Of a stretch of 64,000 nt of DNA, positions 46,571 through 56,874 are shown one piece after another. Positions within the stretch are counted from its first letter, which is position 1. Each line of letters opens with the position of its first letter. The position numbers and the translations under genes were made by a program. The notes beneath the pieces are model-generated. The model was not told where the DNA came from, searched no databases, and worked only from the letters and a program-made list of their open reading frames with translations. Source of the DNA: Cervus elaphus (taxonomy: Eukaryota > Chordata > Mammalia > Artiodactyla > Cervidae); assembly GCF_910594005.1 (NCBI RefSeq), contig NC_057831.1, positions 41,808,001 through 41,872,000 on the forward strand, in the 5' to 3' direction.

Positions 46571-46605
46571 CATCAACTATTTCAATAAAAATTAAAAAGT
46601 CAATA

Positions 46606-48508
46606 ACTTTGATCGTTTCCGAAAATTTGAGTTCAGAACATTAACACTAAGGGAATTTGCTGACAGATCTTGAAGATAAACCAGAATGAAAAGTCATTAG
46701 AAAAATCAGAAGCACCACACCATAAAAAAAAAATGGCAAAAGTATTAACAGAAAATCAGACTAGGGCTAATATAAACCTACTGAGAGTTTAGAGTTAGCG
46801 TGGTTGGCTGATTCATTTCCTGAATGAATAACGCTCACCTTTGCCTTCACTTTAGCCAAATAAGAGGCCTTCTCTCCTGGCTCCCCTTAATGAGAAAGCA
46901 ATGCCAATTCATGAAGCTGGAGTGGACTTGGCACCTTGCTTTGGAACTGCCATAGCTTTTGTGAGAAGAGTCACAAAGTCTATCAAGAGACTGAGCAAGA
47001 ATTTTGCACACTTGACTCACCAGCTGCATTTCATTATGTCATTCTTCAAACTTTTCTATAACTGTATTTTAATACACTTATAATAATTGCATCTTAAGTT
47101 TAGATTTTTGATCCAAAATGTAGTTCCCAGAAATACACTGTTACTGTAGCCATAATCTATACTTTCCTAAATAATTCCAAAATTGTTCTTCTCAGTGAAC
47201 CTATTTATTTTTTCTATGTTTTTATTTTCTATGTTCTCTACTGTATGTGCTTCCAGTCAGCAGATACTTCATGTTCAGATCCACTTAAGAAAATATTGAG
47301 TGCTCTATGCTCCATTTTAAAAGCCTGCATAAAAATAAATTTAAAAAATAATAAATAAAAGCCTGCATAAATATAATTTTAATTCCTACATAAAAGCCAA
47401 CCTTATATAAGTATACCATGATTAATTGGCTTATTTCTGCAGCATTCAATATTTAATCTATGTCTACAGTTCTTCTGTTACTCATGCCAGGATGCACATC
47501 ATTTCCCTTAACTTTTTATCTGTGTTTTATGTTGCCCTTAAGAATCCAACAAGAGAGAGTCAAAGATCAGGAATACTTTCAAGATGATTGAGATACATGG
47601 CCATGTGCTTTCACCAGAAGTTGTAAAAGTTTTCCGTTGGAAATTGCCTATGAAAAAAAGTTACTTAAAATTCTTGGGATAAAATTTAACATACCGTGTG
47701 CTCTTTACCTTTGGGGTACTAGGTGCGGTAATGGGACTGGGTGTTGCTGAGGATGGGAGCTGCATCACTGTCATTTTCTACAATTGACCAAGCATAGTGA
47801 TAATGAAAAGTAGACCCACTTTTAGTTGGTATTATTATTGTCATTAAACTCTAGAGACAATGCACTACCCACTTATGCCTATAACCTAGTCAGCCACAGC
47901 TCTTAATAATATACATTTAAGTACACAAAGAAAGGAATACACCAATTTTTGGACATTGTTTAGTAAATAATCAATACATTGCCAATGTTGTGCATTCATC
48001 ATGTGCCCACACTACTTAAGTGCTAGAGACAGGAGGTTTGGGTTCATGCTCTCAGGATTCAAGTGGGGGTGGCTAAAATGAATGATTGTTTGTTCTCTTC
48101 TACAAACTCACAGTGCCCAAATTTGTAAAAATTAACCAAATACTTTTATTATAAGAACAATGATAGATGAGTTTATTTCTAGAAGTCCTGGTAAAATAAA
48201 ACCTAGTGATACTCATGCTTTAATCTTGCAAGCCTAATCCAATACTCCCTCAACAAACTCCTGTTTTCATAAGAGAGGCTGCTGAGGAGCTCAAAGAGGA
48301 TATAAACAACAAAAAACAAAGAATACTGGCTGACAAGTCAAGAGATATTTCTGTATTCAAAATGGGCTTGCTTCTTTCCTTTTCTCCAATTCTTTCCCTG
48401 AGCCCACTGACCTGCTCAAAGGTAATACCCACAAAATCTCACGGAATGCCTCATATACAAGTAACCACAGACACTTCAAAAACTTAGCAGACCCAGAATT
48501 ACAAATGG
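46606..48508. other. Long stretch without recognised gene
   Basis: AT-rich. Contains a 15-bp direct repeat around an A/T-rich filler at 47319-47371. Reading frames below 65 codons. Confidence 0.4.
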
Positions 48509-48519
48509 CTTCAGAGGAC

Positions 48520-48728
48520 TTCCCTGGTGGCTCAGGCAGTAAAGCGTCTGCCTACAATGCGGGAGACCTGGGTTCAATCCCTGGGTCGGGAAGATCTCCT
48601 GGAGAAGGAAATGGCAACCCACTCCAGTATTCTTGCCTGGAAAATCCCACGGACGGAGGAGCCTGGTAGGCTATAGTCAGTCCGTGGGGTCGCAAAGAGT
48701 CGGACACGACTGAGCGACTTCAGTTTCA
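48520..48728 (+). mobile_element. Bov-tA SINE with 11-bp TSD
   Basis: Head 'ttccctggtggctcaggcag', B-box 'gggttcaatccc', end 'gtcggacacgactgagcgac'. Close to the consensus in my memory, hence fairly young. 'cttcagaggac' at 48509-48519 and 48729-48739. Confidence 0.95.
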
Positions 48729-48739
48729 CTTCAGAGGAC

Positions 48740-48989
48740 ATTAGAAATTATGTCTGAGTCATGGCTCAGTCACGAGATATATTACTTCAAATTCTTGAAA
48801 TGCTTGAAGAGTGTGTGCTTTTATAATAGTCTGGGTCATGTGGATAATCTGTGAAATTTGAGCAAAGTAGAAAGCAACTAAAGAGACAGGAGGGCTTCTC
48901 AGGTGCTGTCATTTAAGATCTGTGACTGTATCTTTATGAACACAGGGCACTTCCCCAGTCATACACAGGATGACATTCGGCAGTCTCAT
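48740..48989. other. Short spacer
   Basis: No recognised feature. Confidence 0.35.
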
Positions 48990-49510
48990 TCACTAATTCA
49001 CAAATATTTTTCAGTGCACTTAGCTAAGTTATTAACACAGAGTAATGCTGGGTATACAGAAGTAAACTAAGTAGACAAAGTTTAGCTGTCATGACCCTTA
49101 CTATTTTAAAAAAAGTCTAATAAAACAAGAAAACATAGTAAAATTACCTATTTTCGATGTATGAGAATAGGGTGGCCTGAGAGAAAACGAAAAGGGCCCC
49201 CTGTGTAAGATGTGGTGGGCACAGAAAGCCTCTCTGGGAAGATGATGTTCCATGTGAATCCCAGAGAGCAAGGCAACCAGACTTTATCGAGTAAAAGGAG
49301 GAGATTTTTTGTCAAGGAAATGACAAATAAGCAGCCATGAAGCAGGACTGGTAACATGTGAGCAGTCCTGGGAGGCCTGTTGGCTGAAATGAAGTGAGCA
49401 GGTATGAGAATGGTGTGAGATAAAGTTGCAAAGGTGGGCAGGGACCAAGTTATCAAACAGAGCTACTTGGAGATCACTGAACAGAATAACACAGTTAAGG
49501 CTTGGAAGGA
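48990..49510 (-). repeat. L2-like relic
   Basis: 'cactaattcacaaatatttttcagtgcac...gctgggtatacagaag' and 'tggcctgagagaaaacg' follow a reversed L2 3' end in order. Diverged; extent approximate. Confidence 0.45.
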
Positions 49511-49550
49511 TTTGGCTCAGGTTAGATTGGAAGGGACTTAACAGGACTGC

Positions 49551-49776
49551 TGGGCTTCCCAGGTGGCACGAGAGGTAAAGAACCCACCTGCCAATGCAGG
49601 AGACATAAGAGACCCAGGTTCAATCTTTGGGTTGGGAAGATCCCCTGGAGGAGGGCATGGCAACCCACTCCAGTATTTTTGCCTGGAGAATCACATAGAC
49701 AGGGGAACCTGGAGGGTTATGGTCTAAAGGGTTGCAAAGAGTCGGACACAACTGAAGCGACTTAGCATGCATGCAC
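49551..49776 (+). mobile_element. Bov-tA SINE
   Basis: 'tgggcttcccaggtggcacgag', 'ggttgggaagatcccctggagg', 'gttgcaaagagtcggacacaactgaagcg', ending in an alternating 'gcatgcatgcacac'. No certain TSD. Confidence 0.92.
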
Positions 49777-51164
49777 ACTGTAAACTCAACTGCCATAGGA
49801 AACCAGCCTATCTTCTCTTGGAGGAGAGGGACGCAGAAAGATGAACTCACACACAATCTACAACATCACTGCCGTAGTGCATCTGTGTTACATCCCGCAT
49901 ACCACGAGCTGGGAAGAAGGGTACCAAGAGGACCCCTATCCACCATGCCAAACAGTGAAAGAAGATGGAGGAGTATGGCTACCAAGTCAGCCAGAGTGGC
50001 AATTTCCCATTCAGTCCTACTTTATCACATAGTTACTAGTGCTAACAAGTAACATTCTTTAGGCAGCAAAGAAGTAAAAGTGAATTCAGTGTTTCTAATC
50101 TCTAATTATGTCTATCACATCCACAGTATGTTTAAATCTGCCAGAACTGTAGATGAAATGATGGCTTGTTTCTTTATTCCTTCTGAAGTCATCTATTTTG
50201 ATACAGATAATACAGGTCATAAGAGGAACACTTTTTTTCTCCCTTTAGATAGACTAGATGTATGAATAATAAAATAACTGAAATTCAAGTTCATCTCAAG
50301 CAAAAAGGAATTACAATGATAGAATATTGCTAATCATATGGAAAAATGTTTTCATTGGTACTCTAATTCCGCTACCAATAACATTAGTGCAAGATGGACT
50401 GAATGTTGCCACTTCAGTATTAATTGGTTTTTCAAAACTCAAGCAGAAATGGTCATTTAGAATCAGTTTAGGAAGACTGCAGGCACTGATTTCTTTTAAT
50501 ATTGTCATGTAAATGGAAAAAAAATAAGTGCTAAGAGGCTTAAGGACACTATTAAACCAATTTATTATTCTTTTTTAATATAAAGTAAATTATAGAAATC
50601 TTACCAAATCAACAAAAGAAAAGATAATAGGCTATAATGAAATACGTATTTTTTAAATGGGAAAAAGAACTATTAAATCATAAATGGCAGATACGTTAGG
50701 AAGTTATGTAAATGACTCCCTTTCAAATAATATAAATTTCGTATCACCCTAATTTCTATGTTCCAACTACTTTATTCATTACCATAAAGTTCAGAAGTCT
50801 CATTTTTCATAATATATTTCAAACAAAGATATTTTATTTTCATTTTAACAATTAAAAATTTTACAGCCACATCTCTTCAAAATGTATTCCGCAGTTTGTT
50901 ACAGTGAAGGTGATCGCTTAGTGGTTAACAAACTAGAGAATGAATTTGCTTTGGATTTTGCTGTCACTGCTATCATGTACCTTAAGGAATTATGATATGT
51001 GGGGTTGGAAACAAAAGGCCGTGAATAATTCACGATTTCAGACATCTAGTACACGTTCTAAAAAATACTGTCATAAGGACTTTGCATTAAGAAGGAACAG
51101 GGAGAAAAAACCCTTTATCCCTTCCCTAGTTTCAGCTCTTACCATTTTTGTGCCCTAATAAGCA
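49777..51164. other. No recognised gene
   Basis: Frames of 60-93 codons (for example 49771-50052 +) show no domain that I know. AT-rich from 50520 on. Confidence 0.4.
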
Positions 51165-51380
51165 TTCAGTTCTAGAGTCAGACACATTTGGATTCAACTT
51201 CTTGCTCTTCCATTACTATAACTATGCATTTGAATAAGTTATTAAGCTGTTTCTGGGCCTCAGCTTCCTACTCTGAAAAAATGGACACAATGATGTAAGG
51301 AACCACTTACAATGTCCGTAACAGGATCTAACATCACGCTTTAATGTTACATTAATTAGAAGTTCTATAAATATTGAGTT
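51165..51380 (+). repeat. MIR SINE relic
   Basis: 'agttctagagtcagacacatttgg', 'gaataagttattaagctgtttctgggcctcagcttcc' fit MIR from the core to the 3' half. Confidence 0.65.
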
Positions 51381-51469
51381 CACTCTCCTTGGAAGTCAGT
51401 TGGTACATGTCCTCAAAATCTGGCTCACTGAGCCTGTGTCTCACCAAATATCTTTTTCAAAGTCTAGCA

Positions 51470-51832
51470 GTGTCTCAGTCCATTTAGGTTGCTATAATAA
51501 AATATCACAGACAGGGTGACTGGTGCACAGGAAAACTTTCTCACACTTCTGGAGGTTAGGAAGTCTAAGACCAAGGTGCCAAAGGGTCAAGTAAAGGCAT
51601 TCTTCCTGGTTCATAGCTGACACTTTTTCTGGTCTCACACGGTGGGAGGCTTTAAGGGACTCCCTGGGATCTTTTTTAAGGGTACTTACTAATCCTACTC
51701 ATGAGGTCTTTACCCTCATGAACAAATCACTTCCCAAAGGCTCTACCTTCTAACACCATCACACTGGGCACTAGCATTCCAACATGGGAATTTTAGAAGG
51801 ATACAAACATTCAGACCAAAACAAGGAATCTA
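51470..51832 (+). repeat. Old interspersed repeat, unassigned
   Basis: 'gtccatttaggttgctataataaaatatcac', 'cttctggaggttaggaagtc', 'catgaggtctttaccctcatg' and 'aacattcagacca' are phrases of a very common mammalian repeat. I recognise the pattern but not the exact family. Confidence 0.5.
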
Positions 51833-51857
51833 CTGCAAAAGCTAAGTGTCAAAACAC

Positions 51858-51925
51858 TGGAATCTGGCAGAAATCAACACAATATTGCAAAGCAATTACC
51901 CTCCAATTAAAAATAATTTAATTAT
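51858..51925 (+). mobile_element. Short L1 tail
   Basis: 'ggcagaaatcaacacaatattgcaaagcaattaccctccaattaaaaat' is the ruminant L1 3' tail alone, strongly 5'-truncated. Confidence 0.55.
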
Positions 51926-52131
51926 ATAAAAAGCAGTAGAATCAGACTGAGTTATCTTGAACAGATAACATCAACTTTCCAAGCCTGTAACTTCATCAGT
52001 AAGATAGACATACAGCTTATTAGATGAGAATAGGCTTCTCCCTCCTGGCCTCTATACACATTTGGTCTGGATCATTCTTCCTAGCAAGAGGCTTTCCTGT
52101 GCATTTGTTGTTTAGGGGCATGACTGGCCCC

Positions 52132-52563
52132 TGTGTGGCTGCCAGGGTTAACACCATGACGGGCGGCCTGGACCTAAGTTTTAGCTTCCCCCGAAATGGT
52201 AAGATTCCCTACCCCCATCAGGTAACCTGGAGCCAGCCAATCAGTATGCGCCCAGTAAGAAACAAAGGGAGAGCTGAAAAGCCCGCGAACGCCCAGGTTT
52301 GAAAAAGCCCGCGAAAGTCTGCACCAATAGAATTGCTTTGCAAACATGTAACCAATCTGCTTAAGCCAGCTACTAACCGCTTATGCATATCTTATAAATT
52401 TGTGTAACAGCTTGGGCTCAGCGCTTTCTGACCCTGCACCACTGTGATGGTTGTGGCAGAAGGCCCTGGCTCGAGTCAGTAATAAACTTCCCTTTTTTTG
52501 CGAGTTGCATTGTTTGGAAGCCTTCTCTCTTCCCGCTCGGGGATTCGGATATTGGGCATAACA
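52132..52563 (+). mobile_element. Solo ERV LTR (432 bp)
   Basis: Begins TGTGTGGC and ends CATAACA, with the 5-bp duplication 'gcccc' at 52127-52131 and 52564-52568. It contains a TATA-like 'cttataaatt' near 52390, 'cagtaataaac' (polyadenylation signal) near 52478, and a T/G-rich stretch after it. No internal retroviral region is left, so it is a solo LTR formed by LTR-LTR recombination. It is less AT-rich than its surroundings. Confidence 0.8.
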
Positions 52564-52633
52564 GCCCCTACCCAGTAGATGCTATGAATAGCTCCACAAG
52601 CAAAACATGTTTTAGCAATTAAAAACTGTCTCT

Positions 52634-52905
52634 GCTGCTGCTGCTACGTCACATCAGTCGTGTCTGACTCTGTGTGACCCCATAGATTGCAGCCCAACAG
52701 GCTCCTCTGTCCCTGGGATTCTCCAGGCAAGAACACTGGAGCGGGTTGCCATTTCCTTCTCCAATGCATGAAAGTGAAAAGTGAAAGTGAAGTCGCTCAG
52801 TCGTGTCCGACTCTTAGCGACCCCAGGGACTGTAGCCTACCAGGCTCCTCCGCCCATGGGATTCTTCAGGCAAGAGTACTGGAGTGGGGTGCCAATGCCT
52901 TCTCC
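52634..52905 (-). mobile_element. Bov-A2 dimeric SINE
   Basis: Reversed dimer with 'gtcgtgtc.gactct' twice and the 'aaagtgaaaagtgaaagtg' linker. Starts with (GCT)n at 52633-52645. TSD 'aaaaactgtctct' at 52621-52633 and 52906-52918 (host MER5A sequence). Confidence 0.95.
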
Positions 52906-52978
52906 AAAAACTGTCTCTAGATATTGCCAAATGTCTCCTGGGAAACAAATTCACCCCCTCCCCCTTGAAAACCACTGA

Positions 52979-53649
52979 GTTACAGTAAGCACAGGTAAGT
53001 AACTTGGCCCCTACAGCACTGTTACGCTCAATAAATATTAGCTACTAATCTCCACCTAGAAATACAATTTGAAATTGCACTTCTGATAGGTTATCTCTTC
53101 AGTATCACGCATAAGCATTGTGGCAATGAAGGAACTATCCAAGAAGCAGCCAGATTTTTACATGGTGGCCCCAAAGGCACCAGAAATGAAATAATTAAAG
53201 AGGATTCCTTTCATGCAAATGTTCCTTTGGACTTTGGGTTCAGGATGATGCTAACATGCCTCTCTGTCCTCCTAGGGGTCATCCTGTCTTCTGTCATAGG
53301 CACCATACCACATCTCTTAAAACAAGGCTGCATCATGCTGTCCAGGAAGCAGAACTCAGAAACATGGGTAACTCTCAGCTCTGCACTGAATTGATGCCAG
53401 TCTGTGGCTCTATGTGGGGCTGGCACAGCCTGCACCTGACTGCAGCTTCCTCCAGGATCTTTCTTTTAAAAAGCCTTCTGCCAAATTTACCATGCCACCA
53501 GCATTTTGCACATCTTCTGTATGTGCTTCAAAGGTGCAGCTGTCATAAAGGAACAATTTCAACATTTGGATGGTGTTAGTAAATTCTTGAAAGAATTTCC
53601 CAGAAAAGTAGAAATAGATTAAAACAAAGGCATTTTTTTTTTCACCCTG
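52979..53649. other. No recognised gene
   Basis: The 107-codon plus-strand frame at 53256-53579 has no domain that I know and no regulatory context. No repeat assigned. Confidence 0.4.
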
Positions 53650-53860
53650 TTTCTACCCTGGTAGCTCAGATGGTAAAGAATCTGCCTGCAATGCAGGAGA
53701 ACTGGGTTCAGTCCCTGCTTTGGGAAGATCCCCTGGAGAAGGGCATGGCAACCCACTCCAGTATTCTGGCCTGGTGAATCCCCATGGACAGAGGAGCCTG
53801 ATGGGCTAGAGTCCATGGGGTCACAAAGAGTCAGATACAATTGAGCGACTAAGCACCCAG
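53650..53860 (+). mobile_element. Bov-tA SINE
   Basis: 'tctaccctggtagctcagatgg', 'ttgggaagatcccctggag', 'gtcacaaagagtcagatacaattgagcgac'. A possible 7-bp TSD 'acaaagg' lies on each side. Confidence 0.92.
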
Positions 53861-54544
53861 CACAAAGGTGTCTACATTTATTGGTGGTTCCATCAGCCTC
53901 ACCCCACTGGCATTAGACAGTGGAATTTGTAACGAACCATCAGAAATGCCCCAAAAGGTGCAGACCAAGTACCTACAATAGAGATTGTCTCAACAACACC
54001 CTGGGGCATGTCCCCACGAGGTCTGTTGGTTACCTAAATGTGCTCAGAGAATGCAGCCCTCCGCTCTCTAAAACTTTAAGAGAATTATGAGCAATACAAG
54101 CCTATGAGGGGTCCTCATTTCATCCGGCCAGACTGTTTAAGGGCCAGACAAGGCTCAGTTATGACTAACAGTGATCTGGGTTCTCCTGGTAGTTTGCGAA
54201 AGTGAATATTGCTTTTCCTTAAAATTGTCATGACAGATTTATCCCTGTTCCACATCACACAGTAGGGAAATTGCCCATCTCACTGTAGGCTGATGTGTGT
54301 ACTAATAAATATGCATTGTTTAAGAAAAAAAAATTAAGCTACATACAGAGCTCATTTGCACAAAACACCAGGACTGCAGACTGCAGCACCACCCCCAGTT
54401 CAATCCAACCACTCACCTGTTTCGTAAATAAGGTCTTAATGAAACACAGCAAGTTCCTTAGCTTTTGTACCATCAAAAGCCACTTTCAGACAACTATGGC
54501 AGAGTTGAGCAGTTGTGATAGAGAACAAATTGGCCACAAATCCT
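53861..54544. other. No recognised gene
   Basis: No repeat or coding signal that I can support. Confidence 0.4.
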
Positions 54545-55012
54545 GAAATATCTACCCCTTCGCTGTAGGAGTCCTCTAATGACTTCCTGAGACACAGCCA
54601 CATTCTGACCTGTGAATGTGATCTTATTTGGGAAAAGGTCTTCGTAGATGTAATTAAGTTAAGGAACTTGAAATAATGAGATTATCCTGTTTTATCTGAG
54701 TGGGCCCTAAATGAATGCTAAGTGTCCTTACATGAGAAAGGCAGAGGGAGGTAAGACACAGACAGAAGAGAAGGCAATGCAAAATGCAGAAGCGGAAGTT
54801 GGAATTATGTAGCCATGTGCCAGGCAATATGAAGGCCAGCTGGGAGACACCAGACACTGGCAAAGGCCAGGAGGGTTTCTCCTTCAGAACCTCTGGAGAA
54901 AGCATAGCCCTGCTGACACCCTGATTTGGGATTTCTGGCCTCCAGAACCGTAAGAGAATAAATGTTGTTTCTTTTTTTTTTTAAGCCACTAAATTTGTGG
55001 TCATTTATTACA
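54545..55012 (+). mobile_element. MaLR-type LTR relic
   Basis: 'gatcttatttgggaaaaggtcttcgtagatgtaattaagttaagg', 'gattatcctgttttatctgagtgggcc' and 'agaaccgtaagagaataaatgttg...taagccactaaatttgtgg' trace an old MLT1-like LTR with its AATAAA near 54956. Long decayed; borders approximate. Confidence 0.6.
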
Positions 55013-55020
55013 ATAATGTA

Positions 55021-55366
55021 TTGCTGTTCAGTCGCTAAGTCATATCTGACTCCCTGCAACTCCATGGACTGCAGCAATGCCAGGCTTCCCTGTCCTTCAC
55101 TGTCTCCCGGAGTTTGTTTAAACACATGTTCAATGAGTTGGTGATGCCATCGAACCATGATATCCTCAGTTGTCCCCTCCTCCTCCTGCCCTCAATCTTT
55201 CCCAGCATTAGGGTCTTTTCCAGAGTCAGCTTTGCATCAGGTGGCCATGGTACTAGAGCTTCAACATCAGACCATCCAGTGAATATTCAGGATTGATTTA
55301 ACATTGACTTGTTTGATTTCCTTGCTGTCCAAGGGACTCTCAAAAATCTTCTCCAGCACCACAAGC
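55021..55366 (-). mobile_element. BovB 3'-end fragment
   Basis: Reversed 3' end from 'tgctgttcagtcgctaag' to 'gactctcaaaaatcttctccagc'. It lies at the 3' end of the MaLR-type LTR. Confidence 0.92.
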
Positions 55367-55514
55367 CAGGAGACAGATGCACTGGCCTTATACAGAAAAG
55401 GTTTGCTGATACCTGGTATGGACTTCTGTAGCATCGTGACTCTCAAGCCCTGAACCAAAAGCCTGAAGATCAGGGTGTCTCCAAACAGTCAAAGTAGCAT
55501 TAACGTTTCTAGGT
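55367..55514. other. Short spacer
   Basis: No recognised feature. Confidence 0.35.
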
Positions 55515-55862
55515 CTTCATTACAGACTGAAAGTTTTTGTCTCCCCAAAATATGTACCTTGAAATCCCAACTCTGCAATGTAATGGTGTTTAGGAGGTGG
55601 GGCCTCTGCAGAGTTCATGAGGATGGAGCTCTCTTGAGTGGGATCAGTGCTCTCATAAGATACCCCCGAGAGCTCCCTAACCCCCTCGCATCTTGTCAGG
55701 TCACAGAGACAAGACAAAAACCAGGCCTTCACCAGGCACCAGATCAGCCAGCAACTTGACCTTGGCCTTCCCAGCCTGCAGAACTGAGAGAAAATAATGT
55801 TTTCTGATTAAATCACCCAGTCTCTGGCGTTTATGTTACAGTAGCTCAAATGGACGGGCAGT
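55515..55862 (+). mobile_element. MaLR-type LTR relic
   Basis: 'gtctccccaaaatatgtaccttgaaatcc', 'gtgtttaggaggtggggcctc', 'ttcatgaggatggagctctc', 'ccttcaccaggcaccagatc' and 'ccacccagtctctggcg'-like end ('atcacccagtctctgg') match the course of an MLT1/MST-class LTR. Confidence 0.65.
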
Positions 55863-56729
55863 ATCATTCTAGTATTTTTGGAAAAATAAGAGAATATTAA
55901 GATTTTGAAATTGTGACAATACTTTTATATTTATTTTATTACATATGTATTTTTTAAACTCACAAAAGAATAAACAAGATAGAGATGTATCAGCCAACCA
56001 AAGGAAGAATAAAACCTTACATACATTGTTATAACCATCTACAGAGCTTTCCTGACACTGTCCAAATGTGATGTTTACCACACCTGTGCACCTCCTTTTA
56101 CATTTACACAACAGGACTGTTGTGAATGTTCTCAAACACATCTCTTGTGCACAACCGCAAGACTGGCTCCAAGAATTTTACTTAGAAATGAATGCTCTAC
56201 CTTACAATGCTAAACCGCTTTTAAAAGGGATATAATAATTGACACTGTAAGCTGTAGTATTAAAGAATTTCTATTTCCCCAGTTCTCACTAACACCTGGC
56301 AAAAGTGGGGTTTTAAATATTTAAATACTTCATGGGTATAAAGTGAGTGTACTGCCTTCAGTGTAAAGCTCTCCTTAGACAATAATGATATTTTCCAATG
56401 TAACTCCTCAATCTTATAGTAGACACAAGGCAGTAAATCTGTGATGAAAGAAACAATGATAAAAATAATGAAAAAGAAAAGAAAGACCTTCTGAAATATA
56501 ACTTGGGTGTCATTTCAACTCTAGCGTGAGTTTTCTTGTCCATTAAACAAGCACTAAATTACTCTCGCTGTGGCTCCTTTCTGCTCTGAAAGCCTCTTCT
56601 TGTGTTAAGGAGTAAGGAGACTCCCAAGCAGGATAACAACTCTATACTTTAACGCCTCTTTTATTCAGAATGTATGATAATCTGCACAAAACAGTCACGT
56701 GTTCCCGGGGTGATGTTCCGCTGCATCCG
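55863..56729. other. No recognised gene
   Basis: AT-rich; no repeat assigned. Confidence 0.4.
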
Positions 56730-56874
56730 CCTATAGCATCTCTACAGAGTAGAAGCTTGGTCCACTTGTCTCCAGCTGCCCTGGCCTTCTTTCATTTCTT
56801 CTTGCCCCAGGGCCTCCCACTTGCTCTTCCCTCCACCTGGAATATTATCCTTGTTTGGGCTTAGCTACTGCTTC

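Larger units (their letters stand above)
42138..46605 (+). mobile_element. Internally deleted L1 with four SINEs inside
   Basis: Starts with an L1 5' UTR ('ggctaagatggtagtgtagg', 'gggcacaacaaaactacaactg', 'gactagcagaaaagattttacac') to about 43190. It then jumps to the middle of ORF2 at 43257 ('atgaggccagcaccagtctgataccaaaaacag'), so ORF1, the endonuclease and the first part of the RT are absent. ORF2 relics continue to about 46060, and the 3' UTR ends near 46605 ('caataaaaattaaaaag'). SINEs lie at 44401-44540, 44941-45158, 45506-45739 and 46353-46570. Deletions like this are known in old L1 copies. Confidence 0.85.
52047..52978 (-). mobile_element. MER5A-like hAT element, twice interrupted
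   Basis: Three pieces read as one reversed element: 52047-52131, 52564-52633 and 52906-52978. The last gives 'gatattgccaaatgtctcctggg' and 'aaaccactga', a classic MER5A terminal part. The first includes 'ctttcctgtgcat'. Removing the LTR and the SINE restores continuity. It encodes nothing. Confidence 0.75.

Noticed and set aside
53256..53579. 107-codon plus-strand frame
   Set aside because: No recognisable motif and no exon or promoter context.
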